Below are positions 8,038 to 15,321 of a DNA stretch of 36,896 bases, piece after piece (the first letter of the stretch is position 1; each line of letters opens with the position of its first letter). The notes beneath the pieces were generated by a model that was not told the DNA's origin, searched no databases, and saw only the letters and a list, made by a program, of their open reading frames with translations. Position numbers and translations under genes: made by a program. This DNA comes from Pseudomonadota bacterium (lineage in GTDB: Bacteria; Pseudomonadota; Alphaproteobacteria; Rhizobiales; Xanthobacteraceae): positions 1 to 36,896 of the forward strand of contig JAEWHT010000376.1 in NCBI GenBank assembly GCA_023387695.1. Reading direction: 5' to 3'.

Positions 8038-8045
8038 GGCGAAGG

Positions 8046-8081
8046 CGCCGGCAGGCCGCAACGTTGAGCGGCCTGCCGGCG
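8046..8081 (+). promoter_or_regulatory. Strong intercistronic stem-loop between ugpB and ugpA
   Basis: CGCCGGCAGGCCGC (8046-8059) and GCGGCCTGCCGGCG (8068-8081) form a perfect 14-bp GC-rich stem with an 8-base loop. It starts 8 bases after the ugpB stop and ends 10 bases before the ugpA ATG. No T-run follows, so 3' stabilisation of the ugpB mRNA or partial termination is more likely than full termination. Confidence 0.75.
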
Positions 8082-8091
8082 TCACCCCATC

Positions 8092-8973
8092 ATGCAAAAG
8101 CAAGCCATTTTCCAATCAAAGCTGTTGCCGTATTTGCTGGTTGCTCCGCAGCTGGCAGTGGTTCTGATTTTCTTCTATTGGCCGGCCTTGCAGGCGGTGA
8201 TCCAGTCGTTCCTGCTGCAGGACGCCTTCGGTCTCTCCTCGAACTTCGTCTGGTTCGATAATTACATCGAGCTGTTCAAAGACCCCGCTTATTTCGAATC
8301 GATCCTCCGGACCTTCTTCTTCTCGTTCGCGATCGCCGTCTCCTCGCTGTCCTTTGCGCTGCTGCTCGCCGTGATGGCGGACAAGCCGCTGCGCGGCTCG
8401 ATGCTCTACCGCACGCTGCTGATCTGGCCCTATGCCGTCGCGCCGCCGGTCGTCGGCGTGCTCTGGATCTTCATGCTGCATCCCTCGCTCGGCGTGCTGT
8501 CGCGATACTTGCGCGCCGCCGGCGTCGACTGGAATCCGCTGCTCGATAGCAACCAGGCCGCATCGCTGATCATCCTGGCCGCCGCCTGGAAGCAGATCTC
8601 CTATAATTTCCTGTTCTTCCTCGCCGGTCTGCAGGCGATTCCGAAGAGCGTATTCGAGGCCGCCGCGATCGACGGCGCGCGTCCGATGCGGCGGTTCTGG
8701 ACCGTGACCTTCCCGCTGCTGTCACCGACCATCTTCTTCTTGCTGGTCGTCAACATCGTCTACGCGTTCTTCGACACATTCGGCATCATCGACACCATGA
8801 CCCGCGGCGGTCCCGGCACGGCGACGGTGACGCTGGTCTACAAGGTCTATACCGACGGCCTGCTGGGCGGAAACCTCGGCAGCTCGGCAGCGCAATCGGT
8901 GATCCTGATGATCCTCGTCATCGTGCTCACGGGAATCCAGTTCCGCTTCGTCGAACGCAAGGTGACCTACTGA
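8092..8973 (+). CDS. ugpA: Glycerol-3-phosphate-type ABC transporter, permease
   Basis: One of the two inner-membrane permeases of the Ugp importer. The 293-residue product has about six membrane segments, the first at roughly 12-30 (PYLLVAPQLAVVLIFFYWP). The EAA loop that docks to the ATPase is EAAAIDGARPMRRFWTVTFP at about 189-208. RGGPGTATVTLVYKVYTDG near the C-terminus is typical of the MalF/UgpA type. The ATG at 8092 has no recognisable Shine-Dalgarno: only TCACCCCATC separates it from the stem-loop. Its stop overlaps the ugpE ATG (TGATG), so the pair is coupled. Confidence 0.93.
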   Translation: MQKQAIFQSKLLPYLLVAPQLAVVLIFFYWPALQAVIQSFLLQDAFGLSSNFVWFDNYIELFKDPAYFESILRTFFFSFAIAVSSLSFALLLAVMADKPLRGSMLYRTLLIWPYAVAPPVVGVLWIFMLHPSLGVLSRYLRAAGVDWNPLLDSNQAASLIILAAAWKQISYNFLFFLAGLQAIPKSVFEAAAIDGARPMRRFWTVTFPLLSPTIFFLLVVNIVYAFFDTFGIIDTMTRGGPGTATVTLVYKVYTDGLLGGNLGSSAAQSVILMILVIVLTGIQFRFVERKVTY

Positions 8974-9821
8974 TGGTCGAGCAAGAAGGCTTTCGACGTT
9001 ACGTCGCGCACATCATCCTCTGGATCGGGATCGCGATCGTCGCGTTCCCGGTCTACATCGCGATCGTCGCCTCGACCCAGGACAACGCGCTGATCGCCAA
9101 CGGCCAGATGTCGCTGCTGCCGGGCGGACATTTCTTCGAGGTCTACTACCAGACTATCTTCGTCGGCACGAGCGGCACGACCCGCGAGCCAGTTGCCAAC
9201 ATGATGCTGAACTCGCTGATCATGGCGCTCTTGATCGCGGTCGGCAAAATCGCGATCTCGATCATCTCGGCCTATGCGATCGTGTATTTCCGCTTTCCAT
9301 TCCGGATGCCTATCTTCTGGATCATCTTCATCACGCTGATGCTGCCGGTCGAGGTGCGCATCTATCCGACCTACAAGATCGTCGCCGATTTGCACATGCT
9401 CGACAGCTATGCGGGCCTGGCGCTGCCGCTGATCGCGTCAGCCACCGCGACGCTGCTGTTCCGTCAGTTCTTCATGACCGTGCCGGATGAATTGCTGGAG
9501 GCCTCGCGCATCGACGGTGCCGGCCCCTTGCGCTTCTTCTGGGACACGTTGCTGCCGCTGTCGCGCACCAACATGGCCGCGCTGTTCGTGATCCTCTTCA
9601 TCCTCGGCTGGAATCAATATCTCTGGCCGCTCTTGATCACCACGCGCGACGACATGCAGACCATTCAGGTCGGCATCCGCAAGATGATCACCACCACCGA
9701 CGCGTTGACCGAATGGCCGGTCGTGATGGCGACCGCCGTGCTGGCCATGTTGCCGCCGGTGTTCGTCGTCGTCGCCATGCAGAAATTGTTCGTGCGCGGT
9801 CTGGTCGAGACCGAGAAGTAG
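8973..9821 (+). CDS. ugpE: Glycerol-3-phosphate-type ABC transporter, permease
   Basis: Second permease of the Ugp importer, MalG/UgpE type, 282 residues. There are about six membrane segments, the first at 12-32 (AHIILWIGIAIVAFPVYIAIVAS), followed by the long periplasmic stretch typical of the family. The EAA loop is EASRIDGAGPLRFFWDTLLP at about 176-195. ILGWNQYLWPLL and MQTIQVGIR are further hallmarks. ATG 8973 overlaps the ugpA stop by one base; AAGGTGA just upstream can serve as ribosome binding site. ugpC follows after 19 bases. Confidence 0.93.
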   Translation: MVEQEGFRRYVAHIILWIGIAIVAFPVYIAIVASTQDNALIANGQMSLLPGGHFFEVYYQTIFVGTSGTTREPVANMMLNSLIMALLIAVGKIAISIISAYAIVYFRFPFRMPIFWIIFITLMLPVEVRIYPTYKIVADLHMLDSYAGLALPLIASATATLLFRQFFMTVPDELLEASRIDGAGPLRFFWDTLLPLSRTNMAALFVILFILGWNQYLWPLLITTRDDMQTIQVGIRKMITTTDALTEWPVVMATAVLAMLPPVFVVVAMQKLFVRGLVETEK

Positions 9822-9840
9822 AGAGCCGAAGTAGAGAACC

Positions 9841-10926
9841 ATGGCCAACGTCACCCTGCGCAACGTCCGCAAGACTTATCCCGGCGGCTTCGAGGCCATC
9901 AAGGGCGTCAACGTCGATGTCGGCGACGGCCAGTTCTGCGTGCTGGTCGGTCCCTCCGGCTGCGGCAAGTCCACACTGCTGCGTATGGTCGCGGGGCTGG
10001 AGACCGTCACCGGCGGCGAGATCGACATCGGCGGCAAGGTCGTCAACCAGATCGAGCCTGCCGATCGCGACATCGCGATGGTGTTCCAGAACTACGCGCT
10101 CTATCCGCATATGAGCGTCTTCAACAACATGGCCTACGGCCTGCGCAACCGCGGCATGAAAGAGGCTGAAGTCAAGTCTCGCGTCGAGGAAGCCGCGCGC
10201 GTGCTCGAGCTCACGGCGATGCTGGAGCGCAAGCCGCGCCAGCTCTCCGGCGGCCAGCGCCAGCGCGTCGCCATGGGCCGCGCCATCGTGCGCCAGCCGA
10301 AAGTATTCTTGTTCGACGAGCCGCTGTCGAACCTCGATGCCAAGTTGCGCATCTCGATGCGCGTCGAGATCCGCAAATTGCAGCGCCGGCTCAACGTCAC
10401 CTCGATCTACGTCACACACGACCAGTTGGAGGCGATGACGCTCGCTGACGTCCTGGTCGTGATGAACGGCGGCCAGGTCGAGCAGGTCGGCAATCCCCTG
10501 GCGATCTACGAGAAGCCAGCGACGACCTTCGTTGCGTCCTTCATCGGCGCACCGCCGATGAATCTGATGTCGACGCGCGCAGACGAGATCAAGTCGCAGC
10601 TTGCCGGCAGCGCCGCTGAGGCCGGCATCCTCGGCATCCGCCCGGAAGATTTTGTCATCACCGACCAGACGCCGGCCGGTGGTGTCGCGCTGCCGCTGAC
10701 GGTGGAAGCGATCGAGCGTGTCGGCGCCGAGACCTTCGTCTACGGCTCACGTGCGCCGGACGAGCAGCGCGTCGCCGCCACCCCGGGCGAATTGCCGCCT
10801 GGCGAGATCATCGTCCGCATCCCCGGAACCGAGGCCCCTGCCATTGGCGCGAAAATCCGCGTCGCGGCGGTCCGCAACAAGCTGCATCTGTTCAGCGGCG
10901 ACGGGCGGACGCGGATCGAGGCCTGA
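9841..10926 (+). CDS. ugpC: ABC transporter ATP-binding protein of the Ugp/MalK type
   Basis: Cytoplasmic ATPase that drives UgpAE. The 361 residues show a full nucleotide-binding domain: Walker A GPSGCGKST at 37-45, Q-loop in VFQNYALYPHMSV, signature LSGGQRQRV at 135-143, Walker B VFLFDE at 155-160 with the D-loop SNLDAKLR, and the switch His in VTHDQLEAMTLAD. A TOBE regulatory domain follows from about residue 240, containing GIRPEDF and ending near RIEA. The order ugpBAEC and tight spacing make it part of one operon. MalK-like ATPases can be shared between sugar importers, so a wider role is possible. Confidence 0.93.
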   Translation: MANVTLRNVRKTYPGGFEAIKGVNVDVGDGQFCVLVGPSGCGKSTLLRMVAGLETVTGGEIDIGGKVVNQIEPADRDIAMVFQNYALYPHMSVFNNMAYGLRNRGMKEAEVKSRVEEAARVLELTAMLERKPRQLSGGQRQRVAMGRAIVRQPKVFLFDEPLSNLDAKLRISMRVEIRKLQRRLNVTSIYVTHDQLEAMTLADVLVVMNGGQVEQVGNPLAIYEKPATTFVASFIGAPPMNLMSTRADEIKSQLAGSAAEAGILGIRPEDFVITDQTPAGGVALPLTVEAIERVGAETFVYGSRAPDEQRVAATPGELPPGEIIVRIPGTEAPAIGAKIRVAAVRNKLHLFSGDGRTRIEA

Positions 10927-11065
10927 CGGGTTCCCAAGTCCAGCTAGCGAAAGACGCGAAAACAACCCCATGCACAGTAGAAGGGGTCCTGTTTTCATTG
11001 GGATAAATCGCGCCTCGGGTTGATCACGCCTGACTAACGGTGAATCCACAGCGCCCGGCTACCTG

Positions 11066-11094
11066 CTTGAACCCCCACGGGGAAATGCCCATAT
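11066..11094 (+). promoter_or_regulatory. Sigma-32 (RpoH)-type promoter of the hsp20 gene
   Basis: CTTGAAC (11066-11072) and CCCATAT (11088-11094) are separated by 15 bases, which matches the heat-shock sigma factor consensus (CTTGAA, 11-15 bases, CCCATNT). The predicted start near 11101 gives a leader of about 60 bases that contains the hairpin described next. No experiment is available; the match is seen in sequence. Confidence 0.65.
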
Positions 11095-11100
11095 TGATGA

Positions 11101-11162
11101 TCAAGGGGTGCCTAGATCGGGCCCCGAAACACCAAAGTCGCTTCGAGAGGACTTTGTAAACT
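11101..11162 (+). promoter_or_regulatory. Candidate ROSE-type RNA thermometer in the hsp20 leader
   Basis: The leader folds into an upstream GGGG/CCCC stem (11105-11108/11122-11125) and a 3' hairpin CAAAGTC/GACTTTG (11133-11139/11150-11156). The 3' hairpin holds TCGCT (11138-11142) facing AGAGGA (11146-11151), the likely Shine-Dalgarno. A UYGCU motif opposite the AGGA of the ribosome binding site is the defining mark of ROSE thermometers of Bradyrhizobium small heat-shock genes. The spacing to the ATG (11 bases) is a little long. Confidence 0.55.
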
Positions 11163-11588
11163 ATGTCTCGTGTTCCCACGTTATCCAGTCCGTTCCTTCT
11201 GGGCTTCGACGAAATTGAGCGCGTGCTCGATCGCGTCGTCAAAGGCGCCGACGGTTACCCTCCCTACAATATCGAGAGGTGCGAACGGTCGGACGGCCAG
11301 CCCGAGCGGCTGCGCATCACGCTGGCGGTCGCCGGATTCACCCGCGACCAACTCGATGTAACCATTGAGGAAAACCAGCTCGTGATTCGCGGGCGTCAGC
11401 AGGACGACAAGACCCGGCAATACATCCATCGCGGCATCGCCGCGCGCCACTTCCAGCGGACCTTCGTGCTGGCGGAGGGGATGCTCGTGCTGGGTGCGGA
11501 TCTGAAGAACGGGTTGTTGTCGGTCGACCTGGCCCGGCCTGAACCGGAGAGGATCGTTAAGACAATCGCTATCAATGAGCACGAATAA
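11163..11588 (+). CDS. Small heat shock protein, Hsp20/alpha-crystallin family
   Basis: ATP-independent chaperone that binds unfolding proteins during heat stress. The 141 residues start MSRVPTLSSPFLLGFDEIERVLDR, the N-terminal arm typical of rhizobial class A small Hsps. An alpha-crystallin domain follows from about 34 to 130: YNIERCERSDGQPERLRITLAVAGF, an ENQLVIRGRQ strand, and NGLLSVDLARP at 116-126. The C-terminal RIVKTIAIN contains the I-x-I-like assembly motif. Behind a sigma-32-like promoter and a candidate thermometer, it is probably heat induced at both transcription and translation. The DUF1150 gene follows 51 bases later. Confidence 0.94.
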   Translation: MSRVPTLSSPFLLGFDEIERVLDRVVKGADGYPPYNIERCERSDGQPERLRITLAVAGFTRDQLDVTIEENQLVIRGRQQDDKTRQYIHRGIAARHFQRTFVLAEGMLVLGADLKNGLLSVDLARPEPERIVKTIAINEHE

Positions 11589-11639
11589 TGGAACGAGTAG
11601 CGGACTCGACCGCTTAGTTTCAGTGAAGGAGTCGAGACC

Positions 11640-11912
11640 ATGAGTGAAGGTCACGTTGTATTCGAACACGAAGCCAGGAACGCCTCGCCCGAGACGCTGG
11701 CGAACCTCGGTGAAGGCCACATCGCCTATGTGAAGCAGATCCGCTCCGAGGATGTGCCCGGCCTGTTCCCGGAAGCCCCGAAGATCGCGCCCGGCCTCAA
11801 ACTGTTCGCGCTCCATGCCGCCGACGGCACGCCGATCATGCTGACCGACAGCCGCGAAGCCGCGATCGCCAACGCCTGGAGCAACGAGCTGCAAGCCGTC
11901 AGCGTGCACTGA
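11640..11912 (+). CDS. DUF1150 family protein
   Basis: Small cytoplasmic protein of 90 residues and unknown function (MSEGHVVFEHEARNASPETL...). It matches DUF1150, a family limited mainly to alphaproteobacteria and often found next to small heat-shock genes. LANLGEGHIAYVKQIRSEDV and FALHAADGTPIMLTDSREAA are the conserved portions. ATG 11640 follows GAAGGAG at a good distance. It is probably co-transcribed with hsp20, as the gap is short and holds no terminator. Its last ten codons (SNELQAVSVH) and terminator recur 2.9 kb downstream as a decayed duplicate reading SNELQPVSVH. Confidence 0.88.
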   Translation: MSEGHVVFEHEARNASPETLANLGEGHIAYVKQIRSEDVPGLFPEAPKIAPGLKLFALHAADGTPIMLTDSREAAIANAWSNELQAVSVH

Positions 11913-11988
11913 GCGTTGCGAGCGTTACACGCGATTAGAATTTTGGCGGGCATGCCTTCTCACGAAGGCGTGCCCGTTTTCATTTGTG
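11877..11988 (+). repeat. Direct repeat copy A: DUF1150 3' end plus terminator
   Basis: This 112-base stretch covers the last codons of the DUF1150 gene, its stop, a spacer and the terminator. Copy B (14795-14903) repeats it in the same direction with only scattered differences, mostly in the spacer after the stop. The two copies bracket the peroxiredoxin and TPR-regulator genes. Confidence 0.85.
11947..11980 (+). terminator. Rho-independent terminator of hsp20-DUF1150
   Basis: CGGGCATGCCTTC (11947-11959) pairs with GAAGGCGTGCCCG (11964-11976) through one T-G wobble, with loop TCAC, followed by TTTT. It closes the hsp20-DUF1150 unit. Confidence 0.85.
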
Positions 11989-12329
11989 AGGCAGATCAAC
12001 CGCACTCTCCGCGTCATTGCGAGGAGCGCTTGCGACGAAGCAATCCAGAATCCCTCCGCAGAAAGATTCTGGATTGCTTCGCGGAGCCTGTCATCGGGCC
12101 GCGCTTCGCGCGGACCCGTTGGCTCGCAAAGACGGAGCGTGTAGCTGCGGCGTGCTCCGGCCTCGTGTCCCGGACGCGCTGCAGCGCAGAGCAGAAAGCA
12201 GCGCCGGACGACGCGGCGAGATGGGCCCCGGCTCTGCAGCGCACCGCTGAAGAAGCGCTGCGCTGCGTCCGGGGCACGAGAGCGCTCTGCTAGGCTCGCT
12301 CTCTCGCCAATCGGAAATGACGCGAAAGT
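11989..12329. repeat. Gene-free stretch with two palindromic intergenic repeats
   Basis: No gene is supported here. Element 1: CGAAGCAATCCAGAATC (12036-12052) and its exact reverse complement (12065-12081), set in a longer sequence that begins TCATTGCGAGGAGCG and ends with GCTCGCAAAGACG. Element 2: CTCGTGTCCCGGACGC (12162-12177) and GCGTCCGGGGCACGAG (12265-12280), 15 of 16 bases inverted. Element 2 recurs at 27033-27177. Both look like the high-copy palindromic intergenic repeats of Bradyrhizobium. Short open frames inside them are artefacts of the repeats. Confidence 0.75.
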
Positions 12330-12989
12330 TCAGGCCGCCGGCAGCTTTGCCTTGCGCAGATAGGGCAGCACGGTGACGAAGGAGCCGAAACGCTTGGCGG
12401 CGTCCTCATCCGACACCGACGCCGCGATCACGACGTCTTCGCCCTGCACCCAATCGGCGGGCGTCGCAACCGGCAGCTTCGCCGTCAACTGCATGGAATC
12501 GATGACGCGCAGAATTTCCTGAAAGTTACGTCCCGTCGTCATCGGATAGGTCAGCACCAGCTTGACCTTCTTGTCGGGCGCGATGACGAACACCGAGCGC
12601 ACCGTCTGGTTATCGGCCGGCGTACGCCCTTCCGACGTGTTGCCCGCGGACGCCGGCAGCATGCCGAACAATTTTGCGACCTTGAGATCGCGGTCGGCGA
12701 TCATCGGATAGTTGACAGCATGACCGGTGGCCTTCTCGATGTCGCCCTTCCACTTGTTGTGGTTCTCGACCGGATCAACGGAGATGCCGATGATCTTGAC
12801 GTTGCGCTTGTCGAACTCGCCCTTGAGGCCGGCCATGGTGCCGAGCTCGGTGGTGCAGACCGGCGTGAAATCTTTCGGGTGCGAAAACAGCACCGCCCAG
12901 GAATCGCCGATCCAATCGTGAAAACGGATGTCACCTTCGGTCGTCTGCGCTTCGAAATCCGGTGCGATATCGTTGAGTGCGAGTGCCAT
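12330..12989 (-). CDS. Peroxiredoxin, 1-Cys Prx6 type
   Basis: Reduces hydrogen peroxide and alkyl hydroperoxides. From ATG 12989 (MALALNDIAPDFEAQTTEGDI), preceded by AGGAGG at 9 nt, it has 219 residues, the Prx6 subfamily length. The peroxidatic Cys45 lies in DFTPVCTTELG, the exact Prx6 motif. KWKGDIEKATGHAVNYPMIAD and the long C-terminal part (PVATPADWVQGEDVVI) also match. No resolving cysteine is evident, as expected for 1-Cys enzymes. It is divergent from the winged-helix/TPR regulator, with about 213 bases between them, which suggests the regulator acts on it. An in-frame extension upstream to 13043 lacks family likeness. Confidence 0.93.
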   Translation of the reverse strand: MALALNDIAPDFEAQTTEGDIRFHDWIGDSWAVLFSHPKDFTPVCTTELGTMAGLKGEFDKRNVKIIGISVDPVENHNKWKGDIEKATGHAVNYPMIADRDLKVAKLFGMLPASAGNTSEGRTPADNQTVRSVFVIAPDKKVKLVLTYPMTTGRNFQEILRVIDSMQLTAKLPVATPADWVQGEDVVIAASVSDEDAAKRFGSFVTVLPYLRKAKLPAA

Positions 12990-13202
12990 GGGGCAAGTCC
13001 TCCTGTCGTCGTACGGTGATGCGGCGATTTGCGCGCTGGACACCTCGGGGCCAATCGAGCCGGGAGGACGCGTCGCATCTGCTTGATTCCACGGCCGAAC
13101 CCCGGCCGGCGCGCCTGCCCTGCAATTGGGCTGGTTGATATCTGCGCCCGGCTCCGCTGAAAGTCATGGTGTCGTTCTGAAAAAATTCTTAAGCATCGCG
13201 TC

Positions 13203-14777
13203 ATGGCCAGCGGTTACATCATCGGTCCGTTCCGTCTGGACGCGGATGCCGCGCTCCTGTTTCGTGGCAGCGTCCCCGTCGCGCTCGGCCAGCGCGCGAT
13301 CGCGGTGCTGCGCGTGCTGGTGGAGCGGGCCGGCGCGCCGGTCTCCAAGGATATGCTGATCAAATCCGCCTGGGCCGGCCTTATCGTCGAGGAGAGCAAT
13401 CTCCCGGTCCAGATCGCCGCACTGCGCCGGGCACTCGGTGAAGAACCCGGCGGCGAAAGCTGGATCGAGACCATGCCGAAATACGGCTATCGGTTCGTCG
13501 GTCCAGCGACCCCGGACGACCAGCCCTCCATCACCGCGCGGCCTCCCGCGGCAACCGACACGCCTCCGCTTCCGGTCCAGCCTGCCATTGCCGTGCTGCC
13601 GTTCCAGAACATGAGCGGCGATCCCGAGCAGGAATATTTCGCCGACGGCGTCGTCGAGGAGATCATCACCTCGCTATCGCGCTTTCGGTCGCTGTTCGTC
13701 ATCGCGCGCAATTCCAGCTTCACCTACAAGGGCCGCGCCGTCGACGTGAAGCAGATCGGCCGTGAACTGGGCGTCGGCTTCGTGCTGGAAGGCAGCGTGC
13801 GCAGATCGACCGACCGCGTGCGCATCACCGCCCAGCTCATCGACGCCTCAACCCGCGCGCATCTGTGGGCGGACAGATTCGACGGAGCGCTCGCTGATGT
13901 CTTCGATCTTCAGGATCAGATCGCGCGGCAGGTGGTGGGATTGCTGGTGCCCAAGCTCGAGCATTCCGCGATCGAACGCGCCAAGCGCAAGCCGACGGAG
14001 AGCCTCGGCGCCTACGAGTATTATCTGCGCGGCACGGCGGCGATCTACCGCTTCACGATCCGCGAGGCCAATATCGAGGCGTTGCAGATGTTCAGGCGCG
14101 CAATCGAGCTCGATGGAGAATTCGCGTCGGCTTACGGCCTTGCTGCCTATTGCTACGTCAAGGACCGGACCAATCGCTGGCCCACCGATGATCTCGCGCG
14201 CGACATCGCCGAGACCGATCGCTTGGCGCGCAACGCTATTCGTCTCGGCGGCGACGACGCACTCGCGCTCGCCACGAGCGCCGGCGCGCTGGCCTATGTC
14301 GTGCGCGATCTCGACACTGGCGCCGCGTGCATCGAGCAGGCGCTCAACGTCAATCCCAACATGATGTGGGCGTCCTATTTCGCTGGCTTCATCAAGAGCT
14401 GGATGGGCGAGCCGGAGGCGGCCGTCGCGCATCTGCTGCACGCGATGCGCCTCAGCCCGGTCGATCCCCTGATGCCGCTGATGCAGGCGGCGACCGCACA
14501 TGCGCATTTCTTCGCCGGGCGCTACGACGACGCCGCGTCCTGGGCCAGTGCAGCCTTGCGCGGCACGCCAAAGCTGCTGCCGGCACTTCGGATCGGCGCG
14601 TCAGCCGATGCGTTCGCCGGACGGATCGAGATGGCGCAAAAGTCCGTCGCCCGGCTGCTCCAGATCAGTCCCGGTGAACGCGTGTCCAATCTGGAAGCGA
14701 TCTTCGGCCCCTATCGACGCGCCGACGATGCCTGGCGCTACGGCGAAGGGCTGCGGCGGGCCGGACTGCCGGAATGA
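13203..14777 (+). CDS. Winged-helix / TolB-like / TPR one-component regulator
   Basis: A 524-residue regulator with three parts. Residues 5-100 are an OmpR/CadC-type winged helix (RLDADAALLF, LIKSAWAGLIVEESNLPVQI, and the closing IETMPKYGYRFVG). A Pro-rich linker (101-126) follows. Residues 127-230 resemble the TolB-like domain seen in adenylate-cyclase-type regulators (AIAVLPFQNMSGDPEQEYFADGV, VLEGSVRRSTDRVRITAQL). The rest is TPR-like helical pairs. There is no receiver domain and no clear membrane helix, so it is probably a cytoplasmic one-component sensor with an unknown ligand. No strong ribosome binding site precedes ATG 13203. It is divergent from the peroxiredoxin gene and ends just before repeat copy B. 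Confidence 0.85.
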   Translation: MASGYIIGPFRLDADAALLFRGSVPVALGQRAIAVLRVLVERAGAPVSKDMLIKSAWAGLIVEESNLPVQIAALRRALGEEPGGESWIETMPKYGYRFVGPATPDDQPSITARPPAATDTPPLPVQPAIAVLPFQNMSGDPEQEYFADGVVEEIITSLSRFRSLFVIARNSSFTYKGRAVDVKQIGRELGVGFVLEGSVRRSTDRVRITAQLIDASTRAHLWADRFDGALADVFDLQDQIARQVVGLLVPKLEHSAIERAKRKPTESLGAYEYYLRGTAAIYRFTIREANIEALQMFRRAIELDGEFASAYGLAAYCYVKDRTNRWPTDDLARDIAETDRLARNAIRLGGDDALALATSAGALAYVVRDLDTGAACIEQALNVNPNMMWASYFAGFIKSWMGEPEAAVAHLLHAMRLSPVDPLMPLMQAATAHAHFFAGRYDDAASWASAALRGTPKLLPALRIGASADAFAGRIEMAQKSVARLLQISPGERVSNLEAIFGPYRRADDAWRYGEGLRRAGLPE

Positions 14778-14794
14778 TCGCGGCCGCGATCGTC

Positions 14795-14903
14795 TGAAGC
14801 AACGAGCTGCAACCCGTCAGCGTGCACTGAGCGCGCGCGCGTCACACGATTAGAATTTTGGCGGGCATGCCTTCTCACGAAGGTGTGCCCGTTTCCTTTT
14901 GTG
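14795..14903 (+). repeat. Direct repeat copy B: duplicated DUF1150 tail plus terminator
   Basis: This is a second, orphan copy of the 11877-11988 segment. It still reads SNELQPVSVH-stop in the old frame but has no gene body upstream, because it starts 17 bases after the stop of the TPR regulator. It now supplies the regulator with a terminator. Confidence 0.85.
14862..14894 (+). terminator. Duplicated terminator after the TPR regulator
   Basis: CGGGCATGCCTTC (14862-14874) and GAAGGTGTGCCCG (14879-14891), loop TCAC, then TTT. It differs from the first copy by one C-to-T change in the stem, which turns a G-C pair into G-T. Confidence 0.75.
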
Positions 14904-14949
14904 CGGCGCTGCTTTGCCCTTTGAGCGCCGCTAAGGCTAAGCGCTTAGC
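14903..14949. repeat. Inverted repeat and 14-bp palindrome at the end of the accessory operon
   Basis: GCGGCGCT (14903-14910) pairs with AGCGCCGC (14924-14931). It is followed by GCTAAGCGCTTAGC (14936-14949), a perfect 14-bp palindrome. These lie just beyond the stop of the minus-strand lipoprotein gene at 14969 and may end that transcript. Confidence 0.4.
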
Positions 14950-14968
14950 ATCGGCTAGAGCGGGGAAC

Positions 14969-15301
14969 CTATTGCGGTTGTCGAACCCGCATGATGGCGA
15001 GTCGAGCTTGCGCCAAATAAAGCTCGTCGGCCTCTCGCAACTTCGGCTCCATGTAGTCTCGATAGCCCGGATACTTCGAAGTGAGGTCGCGCCGAAGAGC
15101 CCCGGTGTACGCGCCGCACCTCGCGACGACCGTAGCGGCAGCAACATCCAGATCTGAAGCGACTGGGGCAACGGTGATAGCTTCCCGATTGATGCAGTCT
15201 GCCGCCTGCCGGGCGTTCGTTTCTGCCTCCTCACGAATCTCCGCTCGGGAGCTGCACGCTGCAAGCAACAATGAAAAGCCAAAGATGAGTGCTAATCGCA
15301 T
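14969..15301 (-). CDS. Small lipoprotein of unknown function
   Basis: From ATG 15301 (AGGA just upstream) this is a 110-residue protein, MRLALIFGFSLLLAACSSRAE. It has a classic lipoprotein signal with lipobox LAAC and lipidated Cys16; no Asp at +2, so outer-membrane sorting is plausible. The rest is soluble and alpha-helical looking, with two further cysteines (DCINREA, VARCGAY) that could form a disulfide. No family is recognised. It is the last gene of a minus-strand block and starts 20 bases after the stop of the exported protein upstream. Confidence 0.75.
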   Translation of the reverse strand: MRLALIFGFSLLLAACSSRAEIREEAETNARQAADCINREAITVAPVASDLDVAAATVVARCGAYTGALRRDLTSKYPGYRDYMEPKLREADELYLAQARLAIMRVRQPQ

Positions 15302-15321
15302 TAGTTCCTCACCCAAGCGAA

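Noticed and set aside
6664..8115. 483-codon minus-strand frame opposite ugpB
   Set aside because: Antisense shadow; ugpB has a signal peptide, ribosome binding site and operon context.
12014..12293. Several short ORFs between the DUF1150 and peroxiredoxin genes
   Set aside because: They lie within palindromic intergenic repeats and change frame with the repeat; no ribosome binding sites or family likeness.
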